Shown: positions 1 through 4,996, counted from the stretch's first letter. The stretch is 5,808 nt of DNA from an uncultured Nitrosopumilaceae archaeon (GCA_937875805.1 CALFHG010000105.1:1-5808); one strand, 5' to 3'. The notes: a model not told the origin generated them from the sequence alone. Made by a program: numbers and translations.

Positions 1-614
1 TTACTGAAGGAGATAGAATCATTCGAGAAGGAAAATGGAAAGATATCTACGGAGCATTTGATTATGTCGGAGTAGATCTTCAAGGAAAAACAATAGGGAT
101 TTTAGGTCTCGGTAGAATAGGCAGCACGCTTGCTAAAAGAGCAAAGGCATTTGATATGAAAATCATATACCATAACAGAAAACCAGTTACAAAATCTAAA
201 GAAAAATCACTTGGTGCAAAATACGTATCATTTGAAAAGATAATCACCCAAAGTGATTTTCTTTCAATACATGTGCCCCATACAAAAGAAACAGATAGAC
301 TATTTGACATGAAAATTTTTAGAAAAATGAAGAAAACAGCATTTCTAATCAATACATCAAGGGGAAAAGTGGTTAATGAGAAAGATCTTGCTATTGCATT
401 AGAGAGAAAAATCATTTCAGGTGCGGGTTTGGATGTATTTGATAAAGAGCCAATTAAAAAAAATCATCCATTAGTGAAATTACCAAATATTGTACTTGCA
501 CCACATATTGGAAGTTCAACTAAAGAAACAAGAATCAAAATGGCAGAAATTACTGTAAAAAACTTGAATTTAGGAATTAATGGGAAAAAACCAATCCACT
601 CAGTAGGATACTGA
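1..614 (+). CDS. D-isomer-specific 2-hydroxyacid dehydrogenase (glyoxylate/hydroxypyruvate reductase type), 5'-truncated
   Basis: The reading frame is open from the window edge (first full codon at 3) to TGA at 612-614, giving 203 residues. The family is usually about 320 residues, so roughly the first 115 lie outside. Seen directly: the NAD(P)-binding Rossmann motif GLGRIG (fragment residues 35-40), the active-site Arg in NTSRGK (residue 120), the Glu in DVFDKEP (149) and the catalytic His in APHIGSS (168). This is the Arg/Glu/His triad of the family. Such enzymes reduce 2-keto acids such as glyoxylate, hydroxypyruvate or phosphohydroxypyruvate to D-hydroxyacids in the cytoplasm. There is no C-terminal ACT domain, which argues against a long-form SerA. 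The segment after the second beta strand reads YHNRKP and lacks the Asp typical of strict NAD enzymes, so NADPH use is possible (inference). The family call is firm; the substrate is not. Confidence 0.93.
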   Translation, partial: TEGDRIIREGKWKDIYGAFDYVGVDLQGKTIGILGLGRIGSTLAKRAKAFDMKIIYHNRKPVTKSKEKSLGAKYVSFEKIITQSDFLSIHVPHTKETDRLFDMKIFRKMKKTAFLINTSRGKVVNEKDLAIALERKIISGAGLDVFDKEPIKKNHPLVKLPNIVLAPHIGSSTKETRIKMAEITVKNLNLGINGKKPIHSVGY

Positions 615-623
615 CCTTCACGC

Positions 624-640
624 ATGGGTTAGAATCCCAT
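624..640 (+). other. Stem-loop resembling a tRNA T-arm
   Basis: ATGGG (624-628) and CCCAT (636-640) form a 5-bp stem around the 7-base loop TTAGAAT, starting 10 bp after the dehydrogenase stop codon. Stem and loop sizes match a tRNA T-arm, and the loop differs from the TTCRA consensus at the usually invariant C56. No acceptor, D-arm or anticodon arm can be assembled around it. It could be a relic of a tRNA 3' end or simply a 3'-end hairpin of the upstream mRNA; T5 follows at 652-656. Confidence 0.4.
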
Positions 641-652
641 TAAATGTGCAGT

Positions 653-660
653 TTTTATAT
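653..660 (+). promoter_or_regulatory. TATA-like box for the 29-aa gene
   Basis: The TTTTATAT stretch is centred about 27 bp upstream of the ATG at 684. That is the spacing expected if transcription starts at or next to the start codon, as in leaderless archaeal genes. No Shine-Dalgarno sequence precedes the ATG. Confidence 0.5.
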
Positions 661-683
661 CTAAATTATAACATCAAATTAGA

Positions 684-773
684 ATGAAAAAATTCAAACA
701 TACCAATGAAGAATTAGAATTAGCTAAACTACAGTCTGAAAAAGATAAAAAGGAAAAAGAATCTAAAGAATAA
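684..773 (+). CDS. Small charged protein, 29 aa, probably leaderless
   Basis: ATG at 684 to TAA at 771-773 gives 29 residues beginning MKKFKHTNEELELAKLQ and ending in a Lys/Glu-rich tail. About 60% of the residues are charged, with Lys and Glu nearly balanced, and the whole chain could form one amphipathic or coiled helix. An in-frame stop (669-671) lies 12 nt upstream of the ATG. Support for a real gene: a TATA-like box at the leaderless spacing, AT-rich codons like those of the neighbours, and a hairpin-plus-T8 terminator 12 bp after the stop. I do not recognise a family and infer no function. Chance occurrence cannot be excluded for a frame this short. Confidence 0.5.
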   Translation: MKKFKHTNEELELAKLQSEKDKKEKESKE

Positions 774-784
774 ATAAAAATTTC

Positions 785-809
785 CTTGTCTTTTTCAGAC
801 AAGTTTTTT

Positions 810-811
<2 letters not shown>
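785..811 (+). terminator. Hairpin with T8 tract between convergent genes
   Basis: CTTGTCT (785-791) pairs perfectly with AGACAAG (797-803) around a TTTTC loop and is followed by T8 (804-811), so it serves the + strand 29-aa gene. Read on the - strand, the same hairpin is followed by a T-rich stretch (plus-strand A-rich sequence at 773-783). It can therefore also end the convergent gene, whose TAA (810-812) overlaps the T tract. It probably acts in both directions. Confidence 0.7.
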
Positions 812-1184
<373 letters not shown>

Positions 1185-1210
1185 TGAGAATTCTTAAAAA
1201 TAGATTTATT

Positions 1211-1492
1211 TCAATTTTTGGAACGATTCATGTCAATTTGGACAAAATCATCAGTATCGCCATGAACACAATCAGTTCCAATTGCTTTTACAAGTGAAAA
1301 ACTAACTTTTCCTTCATGTATTTTGCCTTCATTTTGTAAAAGGTCTATTTTACCTGAAACAACATGTTTGTGTTTTTGACAAGTTACTGCTACCATATAT
1401 TCATCATTTCCTGAAATAATTGATACGATAAATTCAGGAGGATTTACACATTGTTTTTTTTCTTCCAATACTGAGCATTTATCAGGTAACAC
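1211..1492 (-). CDS. Small Cys/His protein, candidate zinc-binding, 93 aa, GTG start
   Basis: GTG (1492-1490) to TGA (1213-1211). The upstream in-frame stop is at 1534-1532, and the residues between contain no ATG, GTG or TTG. The sequence shows C6-x8-C15 near the N-terminus and a TCQKH element giving C38-x2-H41, which together could bind one zinc ion. C75 and H77 lie near the C-terminus. Alternating hydrophobic strands (FIVSIIS, YMVAVTC, KVSFSLV) suggest a small beta-rich domain. No membrane segment is present. A TATA-like box lies 23-30 bp upstream, so this is probably the first gene of a two-gene operon with the ChuX-like gene, divergent from the FAD oxidoreductase. I do not recognise the family; zinc binding is inferred from residue spacing alone. 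Confidence 0.75.
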   Translation of the reverse strand: MLPDKCSVLEEKKQCVNPPEFIVSIISGNDEYMVAVTCQKHKHVVSGKIDLLQNEGKIHEGKVSFSLVKAIGTDCVHGDTDDFVQIDMNRSKN

Positions 1493-1514
1493 AGTTGGAT
1501 TTAGAATTTTATTG

Positions 1515-1522
1515 GATATTAA
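1515..1522 (-). promoter_or_regulatory. TATA-like box for the 93-aa/ChuX-like operon
   Basis: On the - strand this reads TTAATATC and is centred about 27 bp upstream of the GTG at 1492, the spacing of a leaderless archaeal promoter. It lies in the 88-bp divergent intergenic region (1493-1580). Confidence 0.4.
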
Positions 1523-1543
1523 TCTTGATTGTTACAGATTCAA

Positions 1544-1551
1544 TTTATTAT
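1544..1551 (+). promoter_or_regulatory. Possible TATA-like box for the FAD oxidoreductase
   Basis: TTTATTAT is centred about 33 bp upstream of the TTG at 1581, which would give a leader of a few bases. The surrounding AT-richness makes this weak. The two divergent promoters would share the 88-bp spacer and might be co-regulated. Confidence 0.25.
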
Positions 1552-1580
1552 CAACTAAATTAAATAAAAATTGAAAGTTA

Positions 1581-2888
1581 TTGGCACATAGTTTTGATGT
1601 AATAATTATTGGTGGAGGTATACTTGGAACATCCATATCATATTTTTTATCATTTCTAAATAAATCCAAAAAAATAGCAGTTATAGAACAAGCTCACAAT
1701 GTTGCGTTTCATACAAGTGGAAGAAATACAGGAAAAGTTCATGCCCCATATCTATACAATCCAGAAAAGAAAAAATTATTTGCAAAATCAGCTTTTCAAG
1801 GATATGAAATGTGGGAAGTGTATGCAAAATTAAAAAAATTGCCATTTAAAAAAGATGGAGTTATTGAAGTTGCTTTAGATGAAAAAGGAATCAATGTTCT
1901 TGAAAAATATCTTAAATGGGGAAAACAAAATGGTTTAGAAGATAAAGACATAGAGTTGTTAAACAAAGAAGAATTAAAAAAAATAGAACCAGAAATAAAA
2001 TGTGAATCAGCATTATGTGTTTACAAAGATGCATCTACAGATTATTCCATACTAACAAATTCAATAATGAAAGACAGTAAAGAAAACGGTACAACATTTT
2101 TGTTAGATACAAGAGTTACAAAAATAAAAAAAGAAAAAGATAGATGGGCAATTACATTAAACGGAGACCATGAGATTTATGCAAAATTTTTAATCAATGC
2201 TGCAGGGGGGGAGGCTGTAGATATTGCACATGACATCGGAGTGGCAAAAAAAGTTACAGATGTACATTTTAGAGGAGAGTATTGGAGAGTTCCTAGCAAA
2301 TACAACAATCTTACAAAATCCAGCGTATATTCAGTTCCTGAATTTCCAGATTATCCATTCTTAGATCCACATTGGATTCTCAGAGTAGATGGCAGTTGTG
2401 AAATTGGACCAAATGCAGTTCCAGTTTTTAGTCCATATGGATATAACAAATCAGAAAATATCAAAGAATTCATTCCAAAAATGTTAGAGATGTTAGGTTC
2501 CGGTGCAAGAAAAGCAATTTTTGATAAACAATTTCAAGAACTTGCAATGAATGAAATACAATCATCAATGTCAAAAACGGCAATGGTTGATAGAGTAAAA
2601 AAATTCTTGCCAAAAATAGATGCAAATAAAATAACTGAAAAAGGTACAGCAGGAATAAGATCATCAATTATTGATGAAAATGGAAAATTTGTACCAGATG
2701 TAATTCAAGTAGAAGATGATGCATCATTTCACATTTTAAATTACAATTCACCAGGAGCTACAGGGGCATTACCGTTTTCAGCAAATATTGTAAATCACCT
2801 ACACAAAACAGGATTATTTACCAATGAAGAGGAAGATGCAGATTGTGGCCCATGGAAATTCTCAAAAATTATAGAAAAACTAGAGTAA
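1581..2888 (+). CDS. FAD-dependent oxidoreductase of the L-2-hydroxyglutarate dehydrogenase/oxidase (LhgO, DAO) family
   Basis: The frame runs from TTG at 1581 to TAA at 2886-2888, giving 435 residues. An in-frame TGA at 1572-1574 leaves no room for an upstream ATG, and this start places the Rossmann strand at the expected position. Seen: the dinucleotide-binding motif GGGILG (11-16), the ribose-binding Glu in IAVIEQ (36), the FAD-contacting HTSGRNTG segment (44-51, equivalent to HQTGHNSG in L2HGDH), INAAGG (205-210), RGEYWRV (231-237), PHWILRVDG and GPNAV (263-280), GIR (358-360) and SPGATG (390-395). Together these give the L-2-hydroxyglutarate dehydrogenase layout. Those enzymes oxidise L-2-hydroxyglutarate to 2-oxoglutarate and pass electrons to quinone or oxygen. 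No transmembrane helix is visible. A related substrate such as L-malate is possible. The last 20 residues (EEEDADCGPWKF and onward) look like a lineage-specific tail. Confidence 0.9.
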   Translation: MAHSFDVIIIGGGILGTSISYFLSFLNKSKKIAVIEQAHNVAFHTSGRNTGKVHAPYLYNPEKKKLFAKSAFQGYEMWEVYAKLKKLPFKKDGVIEVALDEKGINVLEKYLKWGKQNGLEDKDIELLNKEELKKIEPEIKCESALCVYKDASTDYSILTNSIMKDSKENGTTFLLDTRVTKIKKEKDRWAITLNGDHEIYAKFLINAAGGEAVDIAHDIGVAKKVTDVHFRGEYWRVPSKYNNLTKSSVYSVPEFPDYPFLDPHWILRVDGSCEIGPNAVPVFSPYGYNKSENIKEFIPKMLEMLGSGARKAIFDKQFQELAMNEIQSSMSKTAMVDRVKKFLPKIDANKITEKGTAGIRSSIIDENGKFVPDVIQVEDDASFHILNYNSPGATGALPFSANIVNHLHKTGLFTNEEEDADCGPWKFSKIIEKLE

Positions 2889-2914
2889 ATTAGCATCCAG
2901 AGAATAAACTGAGA

Positions 2915-3973
2915 TTATTTTATTTTATATCTAAGAATTGCCAAAACAGAGTTATCAACATCCAATTTTTTTATTATTTTTGGAGAAACTGCAAACTCTA
3001 TTTTGGAGGAAGTGTTTTTTGCAACCTCCAACATTTTCATAATTTTTTTGAATTGTGAATTAGTATGATAATTTGCAGAAACAATAAGGGTATCTACTGC
3101 ACCCATTTTCAGTGCCTTGTCAATCACATCATTTCTTTTAGCAGTTAATCCGTTTTTGACTAGTTCTTCATATTTTTCAATTAATTCTACAACATGTTTT
3201 TGTCTATGCTGATACAAGTGATAGATTATTTTTGCATTGATGTCCTTCATCGAAGTTGAAAATGATAAATTTTCTACAAATCTACATTTTTTTACCAATT
3301 CTGAATTGAGTTCATCATAAAATTCTGTTTTTGCAGGACCAATTCCGCCCAATAGAATTAGTGAAGAATTTGAATCCATTTCTTTGACTTTGTTTGCTAT
3401 TTTTTTAAAGAAGACATGAATTTTGGTTTGTCTTGCTCGAAGGAATCTTCCCTGGCTCTGTCCTCCTTTTTTGTGTCTACCTTGCAAATCAATCCCAAAT
3501 TTCGATTCTTGAATTATTTGGCTGCCATGAAATTTTTGAATTTTTGCAGATTTTTGATCTAGTGTTACTAGTAAAACATCATAATTAGTTTTCAAAATAT
3601 CATTGAATGGTTTGATGAATGGTTTTTTGCTTGCCATGTAGATGTATGGTAGTTTTTTTGAAGTGCCAATCACTTTGATAACAACTTTGCCGTTTTTTAT
3701 CCATCCAAAGATACACAGTGTTTTTGTAAATTTTCCTACAGAGACAGGGTTTTTTTTTAGTTCAGTAATTTTATTTTCAATTTTTAATTCAATTTTTTCA
3801 AAAGTTTCATTTCTCTTTGTTTCCTGCAATAGTGATATTGTGTCTTGTCCCTTTCCATACGGATAGTAAACTGATACACACTGAGAATCAATCTTTTTTA
3901 CTTCATGTAGAAACTGATTAATCGATATCCACTCAAGTGGAGTAATTTCCAAAGATTCAAAAGTTGTTTCCAT
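2915..3973 (-). CDS. aRF1/eRF1-family peptidyl-tRNA hydrolase, Vms1/ANKZF1-like (VLRF1 type)
   Basis: ATG (3973-3971) to TAA (2917-2915), 352 residues. The catalytic loop HKKGGQSQGRF carries GGQ at 170-172, the motif that inserts into the peptidyl-transferase centre and hydrolyses peptidyl-tRNA. The C-terminal third has the eRF1 domain-3 (L7Ae-like) signature: GAVDTLIVSA (291-300), ending LAILRYKIK. The N-terminal region (about 25-125) begins SVYYPYGKGQD but shows no NIKS or YxCxxxF stop-codon-recognition motif, and the protein is shorter than genuine aRF1 (about 410-420 aa). Known for the family: Vms1/ANKZF1-like factors free nascent chains from stalled, split large subunits in ribosome quality control. 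The inference is therefore a rescue or quality-control hydrolase rather than the main termination factor. It is convergent with the FAD oxidoreductase (26-bp gap) and has its own promoter. Confidence 0.87.
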   Translation of the reverse strand: METTFESLEITPLEWISINQFLHEVKKIDSQCVSVYYPYGKGQDTISLLQETKRNETFEKIELKIENKITELKKNPVSVGKFTKTLCIFGWIKNGKVVIKVIGTSKKLPYIYMASKKPFIKPFNDILKTNYDVLLVTLDQKSAKIQKFHGSQIIQESKFGIDLQGRHKKGGQSQGRFLRARQTKIHVFFKKIANKVKEMDSNSSLILLGGIGPAKTEFYDELNSELVKKCRFVENLSFSTSMKDINAKIIYHLYQHRQKHVVELIEKYEELVKNGLTAKRNDVIDKALKMGAVDTLIVSANYHTNSQFKKIMKMLEVAKNTSSKIEFAVSPKIIKKLDVDNSVLAILRYKIK

Positions 3974-3997
3974 TTCATTTCTCTCTGAATTAGACAG

Positions 3998-4005
3998 TCA
4001 TAAAG
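3998..4005 (-). promoter_or_regulatory. TATA-like box for the release-factor-like gene
   Basis: On the - strand this reads CTTTATGA, 25-32 bp upstream of the ATG at 3973, consistent with a leaderless or nearly leaderless transcript. A weak purine stretch (CAGAGAGAAATGAA) precedes the ATG but matches no usual Shine-Dalgarno sequence. Confidence 0.45.
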
Positions 4006-4031
4006 CATGCTGTTCTCAAACACATATCAAA

Positions 4032-4138
4032 ACATCACAAAGTGATGTGATAATATCAGGAGAAATTTGCCAGATCACATTGACACTCTAATTAGAATTA
4101 GGTGTGAACATACAAAATTAATCCATGTGAGTACTCAC
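4032..4138. promoter_or_regulatory. Row of dyad-symmetric sequences upstream of the release-factor-like gene
   Basis: Four inverted repeats lie in about 107 bp with no open frame longer than about 15 codons. ACATCAC/GTGATGT (4032-4048) has a 3-bp centre. TGATA/TATCA (4048-4058) touches it. ACAC-T-CTAATT with AATTAG-GTGT (4083-4105) has ten pairs and one bulged T. GTGAGTACTCAC (4127-4138) is a perfect 12-bp palindrome. They could be operators, or hairpins of an RNA. On the - strand the 4032-4048 hairpin is followed by T4 and could act as a weak terminator. The stretch 4139-4241 shows nothing recognisable. Confidence 0.4.
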
Positions 4139-4241
4139 CCTCCACATCTAAAGAACATCTGTAAACTTATCAATATTAGAAAATTAAATCTATACTTTGA
4201 AAATAGTATTTCTTGAATAATGAATTAATATATCAAGTTTA

Positions 4242-4325
4242 AATCAATTTAGAGGATTGATTGAAGGTTTTTCTTTCCGTATGGATTTACCAACTAGGTT
4301 TTGCCTACAAACCTTGTAACGGCAA
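4242..4325 (-). ncRNA. Candidate small structured RNA
   Basis: Read on the - strand, the 5' end is a strong stem-loop: TTGCC, a 2-nt bulge (GT), TACAA, a GGT loop, TTGTA and GGCAA (4325 to 4301), ten base pairs in all. A second hairpin, AATCAAT/ATTGATT with a 7-nt loop (4262-4242), may mark the 3' end. Local GC between 4263 and 4325 is about 40%, clearly above its surroundings, as often seen for RNA genes in AT-rich genomes. A TATA box in repeat copy 1 (4347-4354) lies about 26 bp upstream of the first stem. No reading frame longer than about 12 codons is present. It matches no RNA family I know. The 3' end is uncertain and may extend to the hairpin at 4032-4048. Transcription from the + strand is also possible. 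Confidence 0.33.
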
Positions 4326-4345
4326 GTGTGAATTAAAATTTTAAA

Positions 4346-4402
4346 ATATAAACTAGATGAACGATTAATTCTAAATTTTAACAGGCTCAAGTTTATAATT
4401 TT
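4346..4402. repeat. 57-bp direct repeat, copy 1
   Basis: This copy matches 4775-4831 (offset 429 bp) at 54 of 57 positions; the mismatches are at 4386, 4388 and 4394. The first 40 bp (4346-4385) are identical. The copy is bounded by inverted TATA-like octamers, TATAAACT (4347-4354) and AGTTTATA (4390-4397). It lies just upstream (on the - strand) of the candidate RNA and just downstream of the 47-aa gene. Confidence 0.9.
4347..4354 (-). promoter_or_regulatory. TATA box within repeat copy 1
   Basis: On the - strand this reads AGTTTATA. A start 25-30 bp downstream would fall at about 4320-4325, exactly where the strong stem-loop begins. The roughly 48 bp upstream of the box are conserved in copy 2, as expected for shared regulator-binding sequence. 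Confidence 0.4.
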
Positions 4403-4419
4403 TGTAGTAATGAATAATA

Positions 4420-4563
4420 TCAATACATAGTTTTCATTCTTTTTCTTTTTCTTGTATCTTTTTCATTATATGATGATTCTAATGAATAGTCATAGTTAGG
4501 ATACAGATTCTCAAATTTTTGTTCAATTGAATCGTCATTATTGTCAGAATTATTATCACTCAT
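4420..4563 (-). CDS. Small protein, 47 aa, acidic N-terminus and basic C-terminus
   Basis: ATG (4563-4561) to TGA (4422-4420). The chain starts MSDNNSDNNDDSIEQKF, has a Tyr-rich middle (LYPNYDYSLESSY, 20-32) and ends with a basic cluster, TRKRKRMK (37-44). There are 10 Asp/Glu and 8 Lys/Arg. The N-terminal Asn/Asp/Ser stretch is probably disordered, and the basic tail could contact nucleic acid (inference). It lies 99 nt downstream of the 28-aa gene on the same strand and may share its transcript, although a weak TATA-like box also precedes it. I know no family for it. Support is the intact frame, AT-rich codons and the DYD/Tyr-rich resemblance to the 28-aa neighbour. Confidence 0.5.
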   Translation of the reverse strand: MSDNNSDNNDDSIEQKFENLYPNYDYSLESSYNEKDTRKRKRMKTMY

Positions 4564-4587
4564 AGGATTACCACATTCATTTTTTTG

Positions 4588-4595
4588 GTTTTATC
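4588..4595 (-). promoter_or_regulatory. Weak TATA-like box for the 47-aa gene
   Basis: On the - strand this reads GATAAAAC, about 25-32 bp upstream of the ATG at 4563. It is a poor match in an AT-rich setting, so transcription from the upstream repeat promoter is an alternative. Confidence 0.25.
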
Positions 4596-4612
4596 GAAGT
4601 AGGATTATTTGT

Positions 4613-4650
4613 AATGTAATGGAATAAACACAATGTATTGATGTTACATT
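4613..4650. other. Long-loop inverted repeat between the 28-aa and 47-aa genes
   Basis: AATGTAA (4613-4619) and TTACATT (4644-4650) are complementary across 24 bp that contain a smaller CAAT-GT-ATTG dyad (4631-4640). It sits just after the 28-aa stop on the - strand. No T tract follows, so it is not a clear terminator; it may be incidental. Confidence 0.22.
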
Positions 4651-4662
4651 GACATTTCATAT

Positions 4663-4749
4663 TTAGTCCTCAAAATCATAGTCAGATTCCAGATCGACGT
4701 CTTCTTCGAAACCATCATAATCATCTTGAACTTTTGGAGAGTAGCTCAT
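4663..4749 (-). CDS. Very acidic micro-protein, 28 aa, leaderless
   Basis: ATG (4749-4747) to TAA (4665-4663). It starts MSYSPKVQDDYDGFEED and ends ESDYDFED, with 12 Asp/Glu against one Lys (net about -11). It is likely disordered, with aromatic residues spaced through acidic stretches. The TATA box of repeat copy 2 (4776-4783) is centred about 30 bp upstream, so it probably has a leaderless transcript. The spacing of this gene to the repeat is the best evidence that it is expressed. The 99-nt gap to the 47-aa gene allows an operon. I recognise no family. A DNA-mimic or binding partner of a basic protein is conceivable from charge alone, but that is speculation. Confidence 0.52.
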   Translation of the reverse strand: MSYSPKVQDDYDGFEEDVDLESDYDFED

Positions 4750-4774
4750 AGCAAATGTGAGTTGGCATTTCAAG

Positions 4775-4831
4775 ATATAAACTAGATGAACGATTAATTC
4801 TAAATTTTAACAGGTTTAAGTTCATAATTTT
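4775..4831. repeat. 57-bp direct repeat, copy 2
   Basis: This copy has the same orientation as 4346-4402, with 3 mismatches and an identical 40-bp core (4775-4814). It lies between the terminator of the 20-aa gene and the 28-aa gene, and its end nearest the 28-aa gene holds the TATA box for that gene. The inner inverted octamer is degraded here (AGTTCATA, 4819-4826). Confidence 0.9.
4776..4783 (-). promoter_or_regulatory. TATA box within repeat copy 2, promoter of the 28-aa gene
   Basis: On the - strand this reads AGTTTATA, 27-34 bp upstream of the ATG at 4749. The same box occurs in copy 1 at a similar distance from the candidate RNA start. Confidence 0.5.
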
Positions 4832-4836
4832 GAAAT

Positions 4837-4861
4837 AAAAAAAAGAGGACTGTTAATCCTC
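4837..4861 (-). terminator. Hairpin with U8 tract after the 20-aa gene
   Basis: GAGGA (4845-4849) pairs with TCCTC (4857-4861) around a 7-nt loop. On the - strand it is followed directly by T8 (plus-strand A8 at 4837-4844). It starts 13 bp after the stop codon of the Lys/Ala-rich gene, fitting an intrinsic terminator of that short transcript. Confidence 0.65.
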
Positions 4862-4874
4862 AAATTTAAAAAGG

Positions 4875-4937
4875 CTATTTCTTTTTTGAAGCTTTTTTGG
4901 TTGTTGTTTTAGCTGCTGCTTTTTTCTTTGCTGCCAT
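4875..4937 (-). CDS. Lys/Ala-rich micro-protein, 20 aa, leaderless
   Basis: ATG (4937-4935) to TAG (4877-4875). The 20 residues comprise nine Lys, five Ala, three Thr and one Ser, starting MAAKKKAAAK, with no acidic residue (net about +9). The composition resembles histone-H1-like or ribosomal-protein tails that bind DNA or RNA without a fixed fold; nucleic-acid binding is an inference. The gene is a complete small unit: a good TATA box (4963-4970) at leaderless distance, the frame, and a hairpin-U8 terminator 13 bp later. That arrangement is much better support than the frame alone. It lies downstream of tRNA-Ser on the same strand. Confidence 0.6.
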   Translation of the reverse strand: MAAKKKAAAKTTTKKASKKK

Positions 4938-4962
4938 AGAAAGCCATTGACTTGTTTGAATT

Positions 4963-4970
4963 TCTATATG
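4963..4970 (-). promoter_or_regulatory. TATA box for the 20-aa gene
   Basis: On the - strand this reads CATATAGA, 26-33 bp upstream of the ATG at 4937, one of the clearest archaeal TATA-box spacings in the window. Confidence 0.55.
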
Positions 4971-4996
4971 TGAAATTAAATAAAATATACAAAACA

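Noticed and set aside
80..415. Open frame of 111 codons on the - strand
   Set aside because: It lies wholly inside the dehydrogenase gene, whose Rossmann and active-site motifs are unmistakable; the translation is a Phe/Ser/Leu-rich antisense shadow.
624..650. Complete tRNA gene after the dehydrogenase
   Set aside because: No 5' acceptor strand complementary to the bases after CCCAT, no D-arm and no anticodon arm can be found in the preceding 80 bases.
2470..2667. Open frame of 65 codons on the - strand
   Set aside because: It lies inside the FAD oxidoreductase gene; the Leu/Phe-rich translation is typical of antisense to Lys/Glu-rich coding sequence.
3642..3866. Open frame of 74 codons on the + strand
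   Set aside because: Antisense to the release-factor-like gene, Phe/Ser-rich and without promoter or motifs.
4281..4319. 12-codon + strand frame inside the stem-loop region
   Set aside because: It is too short, has no suitably spaced TATA box, and lies in a region better explained by RNA structure.
4028..4325. SRP (7S) RNA or RNase P RNA
   Set aside because: The region is AT-rich and lacks the conserved SRP helix-8 elements and the conserved RNase P core blocks; only simple hairpins are visible.
4333..4344. 12-bp palindrome TTAAAATTTTAA
   Set aside because: It is made only of A and T in a very AT-rich stretch, so chance occurrence is likely.
4346..4831. CRISPR array or insertion sequence
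   Set aside because: There are only two repeat copies, 429 bp apart, with small coding frames between them and no cas or transposase gene. The spacing and TATA boxes favour a promoter duplication.
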